This document shows, piece by piece, positions 16,727-43,861 of a DNA stretch of 64,000 nt (positions are counted from its first letter, which is position 1; each line of letters starts with the position of its first letter). The position numbers and the translations under genes are program-made. The notes beneath the pieces are model-generated. The model ran no database searches and was not told the DNA's origin. It worked only from the letters and a program-made list of their open reading frames with translations. This stretch comes from Streptomyces scabichelini (lineage in GTDB: Bacteria; Actinomycetota; Actinomycetes; Streptomycetales; Streptomycetaceae), in assembly GCF_011045015.1 (NCBI RefSeq), contig NZ_JAAKZY010000019.1, positions 16,551-80,550 of the forward strand, given 5' to 3'.

Positions 16727-17784
16727 TGCTCGGCTCTCTCAGAGGTACACGCCTCGCCGCGGCGCTCGTCTCCGCGCTCCTTCTCTTCACCACCGCCACG
16801 GCCTGCGGCTCGGGAGACGACTCCGAGGCTGCCGCGGACAAGACGGATTCCGCGAACGGCGCCTTCCCGGTATCCATTGCGCACAAGTACGGCAGCACCT
16901 CCATCAAGGCCGAGCCCAAGCGGATCGTCACGGTCGGTCTCACCGACCAGGACGCCGTGCTCGCCCTGGGCAAGGTGCCCGTCGGCACCACCGAGTGGCT
17001 CGGCGGCTACAAGGGCGCCATCGGCCCCTGGGCCGCCGACAAGCTGGGCGGCGCGAAGACGCCGACCGTGCTGAAGGACACCGGCACCGGACCGCAGACC
17101 GAGAAGATCGCCGCGCTGAAGCCGGACCTGATCCTCGCGGTCTACGGTGGCCTGACCAAGCAGCAGTACGAGACCCTGTCGAAGTTCGCCCCGGTGGTCG
17201 CCCAGCCCAAGGAGTACAACGACTTCGGCGTCCCGTGGCAGCAGCAGACCGAGATCATCGGCAAGGCACTCGGCCAGGAGGCGAAGGCGAAGTCGCTCGT
17301 CGAAGGCGTCGACGCCGACTTCAAGGCCGCGGCCAAGGAGAACCCGGACTTCGCCGGGGCCAGCGCCGTGATGGCCACCCCGTACGAGGGCATGTTCGTC
17401 TTCGGCAGCCAGGACCCCCGCTCCCGGTTGCTCACCGATCTCGGCTTCAAGCTGCCGGCCGACCTGGACAAGGTCATCGGTGACGAGTTCGGCGCCAACA
17501 TCAGCAAGGAGCGCACCGATCTGCTGGACACCGACGCCCTCGTGTGGATCGTCTCCGACGTGGCCAAGGACGAGGCCAAGCTCAACAAGAACGCCCTCTA
17601 CGCCGACCTGAAGGTGGCGAAGGAGGACCGTGAGGTGTTCGTCAAGGAGGCGAGCGACTACGGCAACTCCGTCTCCTTCGTGACGGTACTGAGCCTGCCG
17701 TACATGCTCGACCGCCTGGTGCCGCAGCTGGCCGCGGCCGTCGACGGCGACACCGCGACGAAGGTGGAGCAGCCGGCGTCCTGA
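16726..17784 (+). CDS. Ferric-siderophore-binding lipoprotein
   Basis: This is a 352-residue extracytoplasmic binding protein of the FecB/TroA-like iron-siderophore family. The lipoprotein signal ends in TATAC with the lipidated Cys at residue 27. EPKRIVTVGLTDQDAVLALG and the repeated Leu-Lys-Pro-Asp-Leu-Ile-Leu strand (KIAALKPDLILAVY) are typical of periplasmic-binding family 2. The gene starts within the exporter stop codon (TGATG) with AAGGA upstream, so import and export components share one iron-controlled transcript. The matching permeases and ATPase are 21 kb away, beyond the NRPS. Confidence 0.9.
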   Translation: MLGSLRGTRLAAALVSALLLFTTATACGSGDDSEAAADKTDSANGAFPVSIAHKYGSTSIKAEPKRIVTVGLTDQDAVLALGKVPVGTTEWLGGYKGAIGPWAADKLGGAKTPTVLKDTGTGPQTEKIAALKPDLILAVYGGLTKQQYETLSKFAPVVAQPKEYNDFGVPWQQQTEIIGKALGQEAKAKSLVEGVDADFKAAAKENPDFAGASAVMATPYEGMFVFGSQDPRSRLLTDLGFKLPADLDKVIGDEFGANISKERTDLLDTDALVWIVSDVAKDEAKLNKNALYADLKVAKEDREVFVKEASDYGNSVSFVTVLSLPYMLDRLVPQLAAAVDGDTATKVEQPAS

Positions 17785-17841
17785 GACACCGGCTGCTCCG
17801 AGGAAGCGGAGTTCGACTGCGGGTCCGTTGTGGCTGGTCGC

Positions 17842-17874
17842 TCCCCCACTCTCGGCTGCGCTCGAGCGGGGGGA
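17842..17874. repeat. Intergenic hairpin element common in Streptomyces
   Basis: TCCCCC at 17842-17847 pairs with GGGGGA at 17869-17874, with an inner CTCG/CGAG stem. I recall near-identical short GC-rich hairpins between genes across Streptomyces genomes. Here it sits between converging genes, next to the strong terminator at 17905-17960. Confidence 0.5.
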
Positions 17875-17904
17875 CCCCCATCGCGGCGGAGCCGCATATC
17901 GATA

Positions 17905-17960
17905 CAGACCCGCGCCCCTGAAAGGAAGGCCTGCGGCCCCCTTTCAGGGGCGCGGGTCTG
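17905..17960. terminator. Strong bidirectional terminator overlapping a gene's 3' end
   Basis: Arms 17905-17924 and 17941-17960 are perfectly complementary over 20 bp with a 16-nt loop. It separates the binding-protein gene (plus) from the NRPS/mbtH/amidohydrolase operon (minus). The right arm covers the stop codon and last five codons of the amidohydrolase gene. Confidence 0.85.
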
Positions 17961-19521
17961 TGTCACAGGCCCGGCCGGCGACGTATGTCGCCACCACCTC
18001 GATGTCCCCGATGCGCGACGTATCGACCCTCCGCGGGTCGTCTCCGAGCACGACCAGATCTGCCCGCTTGCCCGGCGTGAGACTGCCCGCGACGGAGTCC
18101 CAGTGGCAGGCGAAGGCCCCGCCGACGGTGTACGCACGCAGGGCCTCGTCGACGGTGACGGCCTCGTCCGGACCGATCACCTGCCCCGACTCGGAGGCAC
18201 GCTCGACCATGAACTGGACGGCCCTGAGCGGCGAACCGTCCGTGACGGGCCGGTCGGAGCTGCCCACCAGCGTGATGCCGTGCTCCAGGAATCCCCTCCC
18301 CCGGTACAGCCACGGTGCCCGTTCCTCGCCCATGATCGACGCGTAGTCGTCGCCGAAGTAGCGCAGGAAGTTCGGCTGGACCACGGCGCTCACGCCGAGC
18401 CGCGAGAAGCGGGACAGCTGGTCGGGCCGGATCAGTCCGGCGTGTTCGATGCGGTGCCGTGCGCCCGGGCGTGGCCGCAGGTGCTGCGCCCGCTCCAGCG
18501 CGTCCAGTGCGACATCGGCCGCCCGGTCGCCGATGGCGTGGACGGCGAGCTGCCAGCCGGCGAGATGACCGTCCACGATCGTTTCGGCGAGCGCCTCCGG
18601 GTCGTCCTGCAACTGGCCCGTGTGGTCCAGGCCTTCGTACGGGCTGCTCAGTGCGGCCGTACGCGCCATCATGCCGCCGTCGGTGTAGACCTTCAGCGCG
18701 CCCACGGAGAGCCATTCGTCCCCGAACCCGGTGCGCAGACCGAGATCGAGGGCGCGGGGTATGCCGTCGGCCGCGTGCGCGGCGACCGGGTTCAGCCGGT
18801 CCGCGGCCACCATGAGCTGCACCCGCAACGGCAACTTGCCCTGATCCCGGGCCAGTTGATAGGCGCCCAGCTCGACCGGGCTGTGGCCGAACAGGGCGCC
18901 GCCGATGCCCGCCTCGGCGCAGGCCGTCACCCCCTCGGCCAGACAGACCCGGGCCGCGCGCCCGATCGCGTCCGCCAGCTCCTGCTGTGAGTACGGCAGT
19001 CGCAGCGCCCGTGCGGCTCCCATGGCGCCCTCGGCGAGGAAGCCGTCCTCGTGCGGGACGTGGTCGGGCAGCAGGTCCAGGACAGCGGTGTTGACCACAC
19101 AGCCGTGTCCGGAGTCGTGCAGCATGTACACCTTGCGCCCCTCGCTGACCTTGTCCAGCTCGGTGGCGGTCAGATGGCGGCCGAGGGCCCGCTGGTCGTA
19201 CCCCACGAGATGTGCCCAGCCGCCGGGCGGCGTTCCCGCCACGGCCGCGGCGACGACAGAGAGGACGTCCTCGGCCGAGGTGCACGGTGCCACGCTCGGT
19301 GTGGCGGCCTTGAAGCCGGTCCAGGCCAGGTGCACATGGCTGTCGATGAACCCGGGCAGCACGGTGGCGCCCTGAAGATCGACCACCCGGCGCGCGGGCA
19401 GGGAGGTCACCGCCTCGTCCAGACCCACGATCCGGCCCTGCCAGATGCCCAGATCATGGGCGACGGGATGGTCCGGGTCCATGGTCAGGATGTGCGCGTT
19501 CGTGAGTCTGGTGCTGAGCAT
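17944..19521 (-). CDS. YtcJ-like metal-dependent amidohydrolase in the NRPS operon
   Basis: This is a 525-residue cytoplasmic enzyme of the amidohydrolase_3 (YtcJ/LAF3) family. The metal-binding HxH is GFIDSHVHL (His62, His64), with later family motifs HAIGDRA, HRIEHAG and SSDRPVTDGSPL, and the C-terminal beta-sandwich strand PGKRADLVVLGDDP. The family includes deacylases and N-substituted formamide deformylase (NfdA). It starts 4 bp after mbtH, so it is the third gene of the NRPS transcript. An N-formyl hydroxamate is therefore a plausible substrate, but this is inference; a general D-acylase or an unrelated amidase cannot be excluded. Confidence 0.85.
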   Translation of the reverse strand: MLSTRLTNAHILTMDPDHPVAHDLGIWQGRIVGLDEAVTSLPARRVVDLQGATVLPGFIDSHVHLAWTGFKAATPSVAPCTSAEDVLSVVAAAVAGTPPGGWAHLVGYDQRALGRHLTATELDKVSEGRKVYMLHDSGHGCVVNTAVLDLLPDHVPHEDGFLAEGAMGAARALRLPYSQQELADAIGRAARVCLAEGVTACAEAGIGGALFGHSPVELGAYQLARDQGKLPLRVQLMVAADRLNPVAAHAADGIPRALDLGLRTGFGDEWLSVGALKVYTDGGMMARTAALSSPYEGLDHTGQLQDDPEALAETIVDGHLAGWQLAVHAIGDRAADVALDALERAQHLRPRPGARHRIEHAGLIRPDQLSRFSRLGVSAVVQPNFLRYFGDDYASIMGEERAPWLYRGRGFLEHGITLVGSSDRPVTDGSPLRAVQFMVERASESGQVIGPDEAVTVDEALRAYTVGGAFACHWDSVAGSLTPGKRADLVVLGDDPRRVDTSRIGDIEVVATYVAGRACDTDPRP

Positions 19522-19525
19522 CGGG

Positions 19526-19749
19526 TCAGCCGGTCCGCTCCATCCGCTCCACCAGACTCGTGGGGCGCATGTCGGTCCAGTGGGTCTCGATGTACTCCAG
19601 GCACTCCTGACGGGGACCCGGACCGTGCACGACCGTCCAGCCCGCCGGGACGTCCACGAAGTCGGGCCAGAGGCTGTGCTGGCCCTCGTCGTTGACGAGC
19701 ACCGAGTAGACGCCCTCGGGGTTCTCGAACGGGTTGGTGGTGCCGCTGC

Positions 19750-19753
<4 letters not shown>
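19526..19753 (-). CDS. mbtH: MbtH-like NRPS accessory protein
   Basis: This is a 75-residue MbtH-family protein that binds and activates NRPS adenylation domains. It shows the family core NPFENPEG, followed by the conserved [13 protein letters not shown], and ends with an [15 protein letters not shown] helix. The start codon overlaps the NRPS stop (ATGA, 19750-19753), so it is translationally coupled to the giant synthetase it serves. The amidohydrolase gene follows after 4 bp. Confidence 0.96.
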
Positions 19754-38580
<18,827 letters not shown>

Positions 38581-38639
38581 AGCTGACCGTGCCTCCCGGG
38601 TGTGCGGAACCGGCTCTGCCGGAGGACCGCAGGTCATAC

Positions 38640-38658
38640 TAAGGTAAGGATTACCTAA
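38640..38658 (-). promoter_or_regulatory. Iron box (DmdR/IdeR type) of the NRPS operon
   Basis: On the minus strand TTAGGTAATCCTTACCTTA matches 14 of 19 iron-box positions and is palindromic in its arms. It lies 60 bp upstream of GTG 38580 and only 2 bp from ATG 38637. If it covers the promoter, as usual, that ATG would precede the transcript, which favours the GTG. Confidence 0.8.
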
Positions 38659-38701
38659 CCAAAAGGGCCAGTCTCGGCGGATCCCCACTCCCGACTAGGA
38701 T

Positions 38702-38720
38702 TAAGGCCTGCCTAACCTAA
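38702..38720 (+). promoter_or_regulatory. Iron box (DmdR/IdeR type) of the uptake operon
   Basis: TAAGGCCTGCCTAACCTAA matches 14 of 19 consensus positions, with the right half CTAACCTAA perfect. It is 28 bp upstream of the first FecCD permease gene and 44 bp from the NRPS iron box, so the NRPS and uptake promoters are divergent and separately controlled. Confidence 0.75.
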
Positions 38721-38747
38721 GGGAGTCTGGCCGTTGGAGACCGAACG

Positions 38748-39773
38748 GTGACGCGGGGCAAGACAGTTCGCCCCGTTCTGCTGGTGGCGCTGCTCGGCGC
38801 TGTTCTGGTCGTGCTCTGTCTGCTGTCGCTCGCACTGGGGGCGGCGAGCATCCCGCCGGACCAGGTGGTCCGGGCGCTGTTCGGTGACGCGCCGAGCCGG
38901 CTCGTGGACAACATCGTCTGGTCGGCGCGCGTGCCGCGCACCACGCTCGGCCTCGCGGCGGGCGCGGCCCTCGGGCTGTCCGGTGCCCTCATGCAGGCCC
39001 TGACGCGCAATCCGCTCGCGGACCCCGGGATCCTCGGGGTCAGCGCCGGCGCGTCCTTCGCGATCGTGCTGGCCGTCGGGGTGTTCGGGCTCGGTTCGTT
39101 CTACGGGTACGTCTGGTTCGCCTTCGCGGGCGCGCTCGCGGCGAGCGTCGTGGTCTACCTCCTCGGCAGGCTGGGGCGCTCCGGCCTCACGCCGGTCAAG
39201 CTGGCACTCGCCGGCATCGCCGTGACCTCGCTGCTCACCTCGTTCACCAGCGCGATCGCACTGACCGACCCCGACGCGCTGAACCGCTACCGCTTCTTCA
39301 CCGCCGGCTCGATGGCCGACCAGGACGGTGCCACGGTGCTGCGGATCCTGCCCTTCCTCGCCGTGGGGGCCGTACTGGCGCTGGCCTGTGCGCCGGCCCT
39401 CAACAGCCTGGCCCTCGGCGAGGACGTGGCGGCCTCGCTCGGGCGGCGGCTGGGTCTGGTCCGGCTCCAGGGCGTCGCCGCGGTCACCCTGCTGACCGGT
39501 GCGGCGGTCGCGGTCATCGGCCCGGTCGTCTTCATCGGGCTCGTGGTCCCCCATGTCGCCCGGGTCCTCGCCCAGTTGGCGGGGATCGGTCCCGACCACC
39601 GCTGGCTGCTGCCGCTGTCGGCCGTCCTCGCCCCGAGCCTGCTGCTCGCCGCGGACATCGTCGGCCGGGTCGCCGCACGGCCGACCGAGATACAGGCGGG
39701 TGTCATCGTCGCCTTCATCGGCGGCCCGTTCTTCATCGCCATGGTCCGCCGACGCCAGCTGTCGGAGGTGTGA
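38748..39773 (+). CDS. FecCD-type ferric-siderophore ABC permease 1
   Basis: This is a 341-residue integral membrane protein of the FecCD family with about nine to ten helices. Family motifs are RVPRTTLGLAAGAALGLSGALMQALTRNPLADPGILG near the N-terminus (quoted motif core: LMQALTRNPLADPGILG) and GLVVPHVAR before the last helices, where the ATPase docks. GTG 38748 has GGAGA 7 bp upstream and follows an iron box. Its stop lies 2 bp before the start of the second permease. It should pair with that permease and the ATPase to import the ferric siderophore delivered by the lipoprotein at 16726-17784. Confidence 0.92.
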   Translation: MTRGKTVRPVLLVALLGAVLVVLCLLSLALGAASIPPDQVVRALFGDAPSRLVDNIVWSARVPRTTLGLAAGAALGLSGALMQALTRNPLADPGILGVSAGASFAIVLAVGVFGLGSFYGYVWFAFAGALAASVVVYLLGRLGRSGLTPVKLALAGIAVTSLLTSFTSAIALTDPDALNRYRFFTAGSMADQDGATVLRILPFLAVGAVLALACAPALNSLALGEDVAASLGRRLGLVRLQGVAAVTLLTGAAVAVIGPVVFIGLVVPHVARVLAQLAGIGPDHRWLLPLSAVLAPSLLLAADIVGRVAARPTEIQAGVIVAFIGGPFFIAMVRRRQLSEV

Positions 39774-39775
39774 GC

Positions 39776-40894
39776 ATGACCGAGTCGAGGTCCACCCTGC
39801 CCCTGTCGAAGTCCCGCTTCGATCCCGGTACTTCGCCTGCCCCCGACCGCGTCCGCTCCTACCGCACCTACCGGCTGGCCGTACCGCCCGTCTCCGGCAT
39901 CCTGCGTCCCCGCCTCGTGGCGCTGTGCACGGTGCTCGCGGCGGCCACCTTCCTGCTGTTCTGCTGGGGCCTGACGATCGGCGACTATCCGATCGCCTTC
40001 GCCGATGTCGTACGGGCCCTCGTTGGCGCCGGCGATCCCGGCACCGTACTGGTCGTCCAGGAACTCCGGCTGCCGCGTGCCCTGGTCGGTCTGCTGGCCG
40101 GGATCGCGTTCGCCGTCTCCGGCGCACTGTTCCAGACCATGACCCGCAATCCGCTGGCCAGCCCCGACATGATCGGCCTCACCCAGGGTGCGGGCACCGC
40201 CGTGGTGGCGGGCATCGTGCTGGGCTGGGACGGCGGCCTGGGCACCCAGGCCCTCGGGCTGCTCGGCGCGCTGACCACGGCTCTGATCGTGTACGCCCTG
40301 GCCTGGCGGCGCGGCACCACCGGCTACCGGATCATCCTGGTCGGCATCGGGGTGGCCTGGATCTGCACGAGTGCCACCGACTATCTGGTGGCGAAGGGCG
40401 GACGGTTCCAGGCGCAGGCCGCCCTCGGCTGGCTGGTGGGCAACCTCAACGGCCGTACGTGGGACCAGGTCGGCCCGCTCGCCATCGCGCTGGCGGTGCT
40501 GCTGCCCGCGGCGCTGCTGTTCGGGCGTCTGCTGCGCACCCTCCAGCTCGGCGACGACGTCGCCACCGGCCTCGGCACCCGGGTGCAGGTGGTGCGCCTC
40601 TCCATCCTGCTGACCGGGGTCGGGCTGATCGCCTTCGCCACCGCGTCCGCGGGACCCGTCGCCTTCGTGGCGCTCGCCGCACCGCAGATCGCCCAGCGGC
40701 TGGCCGGGACCGCCTGGCCGCCCGCCGTCGCCTCGGGGCTGACCGGGGCCCTGGTGGTCCTGGGCAGCGACCTCATCGCCCGTACGCTCGTCTCCGGCAC
40801 GGAACTGCCGGTCGGAATCGTCACCGGTGTGCTCGGTGCGCCGATACTGCTCTGGTTGCTCGTCCGCGCCAACCGCGCGGGTTCAGGAGGTTGA
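39776..40894 (+). CDS. FecCD-type ferric-siderophore ABC permease 2
   Basis: This is a 372-residue partner permease of the same family, with a soluble N-terminal extension of about 40 residues before the first helix. The conserved segments are LPRALVGLLAG, LFQTMTRNPLASPDMIGL and FVALAAPQIAQRL. ATG 39776 was chosen because GGAGG lies 7 bp upstream; the overlapping GTG 39770 would be only 1 bp from that site. The ATPase gene starts 4 bp after its stop. Confidence 0.92.
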   Translation: MTESRSTLPLSKSRFDPGTSPAPDRVRSYRTYRLAVPPVSGILRPRLVALCTVLAAATFLLFCWGLTIGDYPIAFADVVRALVGAGDPGTVLVVQELRLPRALVGLLAGIAFAVSGALFQTMTRNPLASPDMIGLTQGAGTAVVAGIVLGWDGGLGTQALGLLGALTTALIVYALAWRRGTTGYRIILVGIGVAWICTSATDYLVAKGGRFQAQAALGWLVGNLNGRTWDQVGPLAIALAVLLPAALLFGRLLRTLQLGDDVATGLGTRVQVVRLSILLTGVGLIAFATASAGPVAFVALAAPQIAQRLAGTAWPPAVASGLTGALVVLGSDLIARTLVSGTELPVGIVTGVLGAPILLWLLVRANRAGSGG

Positions 40895-40898
40895 TCCC

Positions 40899-40958
40899 AT
40901 GTCGGCTGATCGCATGTCGACTGATGCCATGTCGGCTGATCCCATGTCGGCCGATCCC
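40899..40958 (+). repeat. Four 15-bp tandem repeats, each starting with ATG
   Basis: Units at 40899, 40914, 40929 and 40944 follow ATGTCGRCYGATSSC. All four ATG codons are in frame with the siderophore ATPase. A degenerate fifth unit (ACGGCTGATGCC) follows. The repeat encodes a hydrophilic N-terminal tail outside the ABC fold. Confidence 0.9.
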
Positions 40959-41810
40959 ACGGCTGATGCCTCGTCGACCACCGACCCTGACCTGCGGGCG
41001 AGCGGGCTGCGCCTGGCGTACGACAACCGGGTGGTCGTGGACGGCCTCGACCTGGCCGTACCGCCCGGCCGGATCACCGCGATCGTCGGCGCCAACGCCT
41101 GCGGCAAGTCCACACTCCTGCGCGCCCTGGCCCGGCTGCTCGCGCCCCGCGAGGGCGCCGTCCATCTGGACGGCCGGGCGCTGCAGTCCATACCGTCCCG
41201 GGAACTCGCCCAGCGCCTCGGCATCCTGCCGCAGAGCCCGGTCGCGCCCGAGGGGCTGACCGTCATCGACCTGGTCAACCGCGGGCGTTCACCGCACCAG
41301 ACCTGGTGGCGACAGTGGTCCAAGGCCGACGAACACGCCGTGCACCAGGCGCTGGCCGCCACCGCCATGACCGATCTCGCGGACCGTCCGGTCGACGAAC
41401 TCTCCGGCGGACAGCGCCAGCGCGCCTGGATCGCCATGGCGGTCGCGCAGGGCACTCCCGTTCTGCTCCTCGACGAGCCGACGACCTATCTGGACCTGGC
41501 CCACCAGATCGACGTACTGGACCTCATCACCGACCTCAACCGCCGCGAGAACCGCACCGTCGTGATGGTCCTCCACGACCTCAACCAGGCCTGCCGCTAC
41601 GCCGACCACGTCGTCGCCATGAAGTCCGGGCGCATCGTCGCCGAGGGCCCCCCGGCCGACGTCATCACCGCCGAGACCGTCGAGGACGTCTTCGACCTGA
41701 GCTGCCGGATCACCATGGACCCGGTCAGCGGCACGCCCCTGGTCATTCCGATGGGGCGCCACCACGGAGCCGCACCTTCCCTGGAAGCGGTGGCGCCGAC
41801 GGCGGACTGA
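40899..41810 (+). CDS. Ferric-siderophore ABC transporter, ATP-binding protein
   Basis: This is a 303-residue ATPase of the FecE/FepC family. Walker A is GANACGKST, the signature LSGGQRQR, Walker B VLLLDEPTTYLD, and the H-loop VLHDLNQA. The first 20 residues are four copies of a five-residue repeat (MS-A/T-D-x) encoded by a 15-bp tandem repeat, each copy with its own ATG. ATG 40899 has CAGGAGG 8 bp upstream and is the best start; the ABC core only begins at about residue 28. It is the last gene of the iron-controlled uptake operon. Confidence 0.92.
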   Translation: MSADRMSTDAMSADPMSADPTADASSTTDPDLRASGLRLAYDNRVVVDGLDLAVPPGRITAIVGANACGKSTLLRALARLLAPREGAVHLDGRALQSIPSRELAQRLGILPQSPVAPEGLTVIDLVNRGRSPHQTWWRQWSKADEHAVHQALAATAMTDLADRPVDELSGGQRQRAWIAMAVAQGTPVLLLDEPTTYLDLAHQIDVLDLITDLNRRENRTVVMVLHDLNQACRYADHVVAMKSGRIVAEGPPADVITAETVEDVFDLSCRITMDPVSGTPLVIPMGRHHGAAPSLEAVAPTAD

Positions 41811-41840
41811 GGCCGGCTTCCGCGGGTACCTCGCCGGCCT
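41810..41840 (+). terminator. Candidate terminator of the siderophore uptake operon
   Basis: AGGCCGGC (41810-41817) and GCCGGCCT (41833-41840) are perfect 8-bp arms around a 15-nt loop, starting at the last base of the ATPase stop codon. There is no T-run, as is usual in Streptomyces. Confidence 0.5.
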
Positions 41841-41921
41841 TGGAGCTACTCCACCGGGCGTACGCCAGGAGTCGCCCGCGGTACGACGCCTGCCCCGAGC
41901 GCACTCGGCAGCATCGAGGCC

Positions 41922-42884
41922 ATGAGACACCGCACGCTGCACGCCAACGGCATCGACATCCATATCGCCGAAGCCGGGGACGGACCGTTGGTGGTCCTGC
42001 TGCACGGCTTCCCCGAACTGTGGTACTCGTGGCGTCACCAGTTGGGCGCACTCGCCGCGTCCGGCTTCCACGTCATCGCCCCCGACCTGCGCGGCTACGG
42101 GCGGACCACCGTCCCGCCCGACGTCGAGGCCTACGGCATGCGGGCGATGGTGGACGACGTGGTGGGTCTGCTGGATGCGCTGGACGAGCCGACCGCCGCG
42201 CTGGCCGGTCATGACTGGGGTGCCCAGATCGGCTGGGCGTGCGCCCAGCTGGCCCCCGAGCGGTTCCCGGCGCTGGCCGCGCTGAGCGTGCCGTACCAGC
42301 CAAGGACACCCGCCCCCCTGACCCAGGATCTGCGCCGCCGGGCAGGCGACAGGTTCAACTGGCTGCTGCACTTCCAGGCTCCCGGGGTCGCCGAAGCCGA
42401 GTTGCAGGCCGATGCCGAACGCTCGATGCGCCTCATCTTCTCCGCGCTCTCCGGGGACGCTCCCGACGGTCTTGCGGTCAGGCTGCTGACCGGTCTGCCC
42501 GCCGGATCCCGGCTGCTCGACCCGATCCCTGAGCCCACGAGCCTGCCGCCCTGGCTGACCGAGTCCGACCTGTCCTACTACGTGGGCGAATTCCGCCGTA
42601 CCGGCTTCACCGGCGCGCTCAACCGGTACCGCAACGTCGACCGTGACTGGGATGAGCTGCCCGCCCTGGGCGCGACCACGGTCCGCCGGCCGGTGCTGTT
42701 CGTCACCGGCGAACTGGACACCGCCACACGCTTCATGGACACGGACGCCATGCGCCAGTACGTGCCGAACCTTGACGGTCCGGTCGTCCTGCCGGGCTGC
42801 GGCCACTGGATCCAACAGGAACGTCCCAGCGAGGTCAACGGGCTCCTGGTCGACTTCTTGTCTCGTTGTTCGACTTCTTCGTAA
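41922..42884 (+). CDS. Epoxide-hydrolase-like alpha/beta hydrolase
   Basis: This is a 320-residue cytoplasmic alpha/beta hydrolase. HGFPELWYSWRHQ (from residue 28) gives the oxyanion-hole HGxP motif. The nucleophile is Asp98 in GHDWG rather than Ser, and lid tyrosines (YYVGEFRRTGFTGALNRY) and His in GCGHWIQQE complete the epoxide hydrolase pattern. The natural substrate is unknown. It follows the siderophore uptake operon after 111 bp and a hairpin, so co-regulation with iron uptake is doubtful. The coelichelin-type ferric-siderophore esterase is a different family, and the Asp nucleophile argues against that role. Confidence 0.85.
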   Translation: MRHRTLHANGIDIHIAEAGDGPLVVLLHGFPELWYSWRHQLGALAASGFHVIAPDLRGYGRTTVPPDVEAYGMRAMVDDVVGLLDALDEPTAALAGHDWGAQIGWACAQLAPERFPALAALSVPYQPRTPAPLTQDLRRRAGDRFNWLLHFQAPGVAEAELQADAERSMRLIFSALSGDAPDGLAVRLLTGLPAGSRLLDPIPEPTSLPPWLTESDLSYYVGEFRRTGFTGALNRYRNVDRDWDELPALGATTVRRPVLFVTGELDTATRFMDTDAMRQYVPNLDGPVVLPGCGHWIQQERPSEVNGLLVDFLSRCSTSS

Positions 42885-42963
42885 GCCACCGTAAGAGCCG
42901 GCCTTCCCGCGTAAGACGACACCTCACGCCTCCTCGGTGACAGACCAAACACACGGAGGAAGC

Positions 42964-43839
42964 ATGGCAACGGGGAAAACGATCAGCCGAGTAATACGGG
43001 TCATGGTGGTCGCCGCGATGGCGGGTTCCGCGGTGACTCTGACCGCGGGGTCGGCGAGCGCGGCAGCGGGCAGCGTGACCAAGAGCGGGGACCAGGTGAT
43101 CGTGAATGCGGGGGCGCGCACCGGCAATGACTTCAAGATCAGCCTGTCGGGGAACCAGGTCGTCATCCGAGACGACCATCCCATGTCAGTCGGCGGGGGC
43201 TGCAGGGCGGAAATCCCCGGCAACACAGTGTTTTGCCCGGTCAACCCCAACAGCGACACGGTCGTGGTCAACGCCGGGGACGGCGACGACACCATCACGA
43301 AGACCGGCAGTATCCGGAGCGAGCTGAACGCAGGACCGGGCAACGACCGCATCGACGGAGGCCCCACCACGTTTGCCGACTACCTCGACGGCGGGGCGGG
43401 CAACGACTCCCTCAACGGGGGCCCCAACCTCGACATCCTCACCGGCGGCCTCGGCGCCGACACGCTCAGCGGCGGGGGCGGCTTCGACTACGTGAACTAC
43501 CAGGACAGCAGCTCCGGCGTGGTCGTCGACCTGGACAACAACGCCGACGACGGTGTGTCCGGGGAGGGCGACAACGCCCTCAGCAACGTGGAGCTCATCA
43601 TCGGCAGCAAGTTCGGTGACAGGCTCACCGGGAGCACAGGGAACAACAGCCTGCTCGGCCTCGCCGGCAATGACGTACTGACAGGCGGGGCCGGCAACGA
43701 CTCCCTCTACGGCGATACCGGGAATGACACCCTCGAAGCCCGGGACAACGTCTCCGGCAACGACACCGCCGACGGGGGTGCCAACACCGACACCTGCCGC
43801 GCCGACACCAGCGACGCCAAGAACGCCTGCGAGGCGTAA
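42964..43839 (+). CDS. Secreted RTX-type calcium-binding repeat protein
   Basis: This is a 291-residue exported protein. A Sec signal peptide (about 1-34, ending GSASAAAG) is followed by a short beta domain, then RTX nonapeptide repeats of the GGxGxDxLx type from about residue 118: GPGNDRIDGG, GGAGNDSLNGG, GGLGADTLSGG, GLAGNDVLTGGAGNDSLYG, TGNDTLEA. These bind Ca2+ in a parallel beta-roll. Two Cys pairs are likely extracellular. No enzymatic domain is attached, so it may be a surface or matrix protein. ATG 42964 has GGAGGA close upstream. A perfect 16-bp terminator stem follows. Confidence 0.85.
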   Translation: MATGKTISRVIRVMVVAAMAGSAVTLTAGSASAAAGSVTKSGDQVIVNAGARTGNDFKISLSGNQVVIRDDHPMSVGGGCRAEIPGNTVFCPVNPNSDTVVVNAGDGDDTITKTGSIRSELNAGPGNDRIDGGPTTFADYLDGGAGNDSLNGGPNLDILTGGLGADTLSGGGGFDYVNYQDSSSGVVVDLDNNADDGVSGEGDNALSNVELIIGSKFGDRLTGSTGNNSLLGLAGNDVLTGGAGNDSLYGDTGNDTLEARDNVSGNDTADGGANTDTCRADTSDAKNACEA

Positions 43840-43861
43840 GTGACGCGCTGACCTCGATACG

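Noticed and set aside
38637..38688. NRPS starts at GTG 38688 or ATG 38637
   Set aside because: GTG 38688 lies upstream of the iron box and ATG 38637 sits 2 bp from it, probably before the transcript start, with no ribosome site. GTG 38580 has GGGAGG upstream, though 11-bp spacing leaves some doubt.
41922..42884. Ferric-siderophore esterase (CchJ-like) role for the alpha/beta hydrolase
   Set aside because: Its nucleophile is Asp in GHDWG with epoxide-hydrolase lid tyrosines, not a Ser esterase; it also follows the uptake operon after a hairpin.
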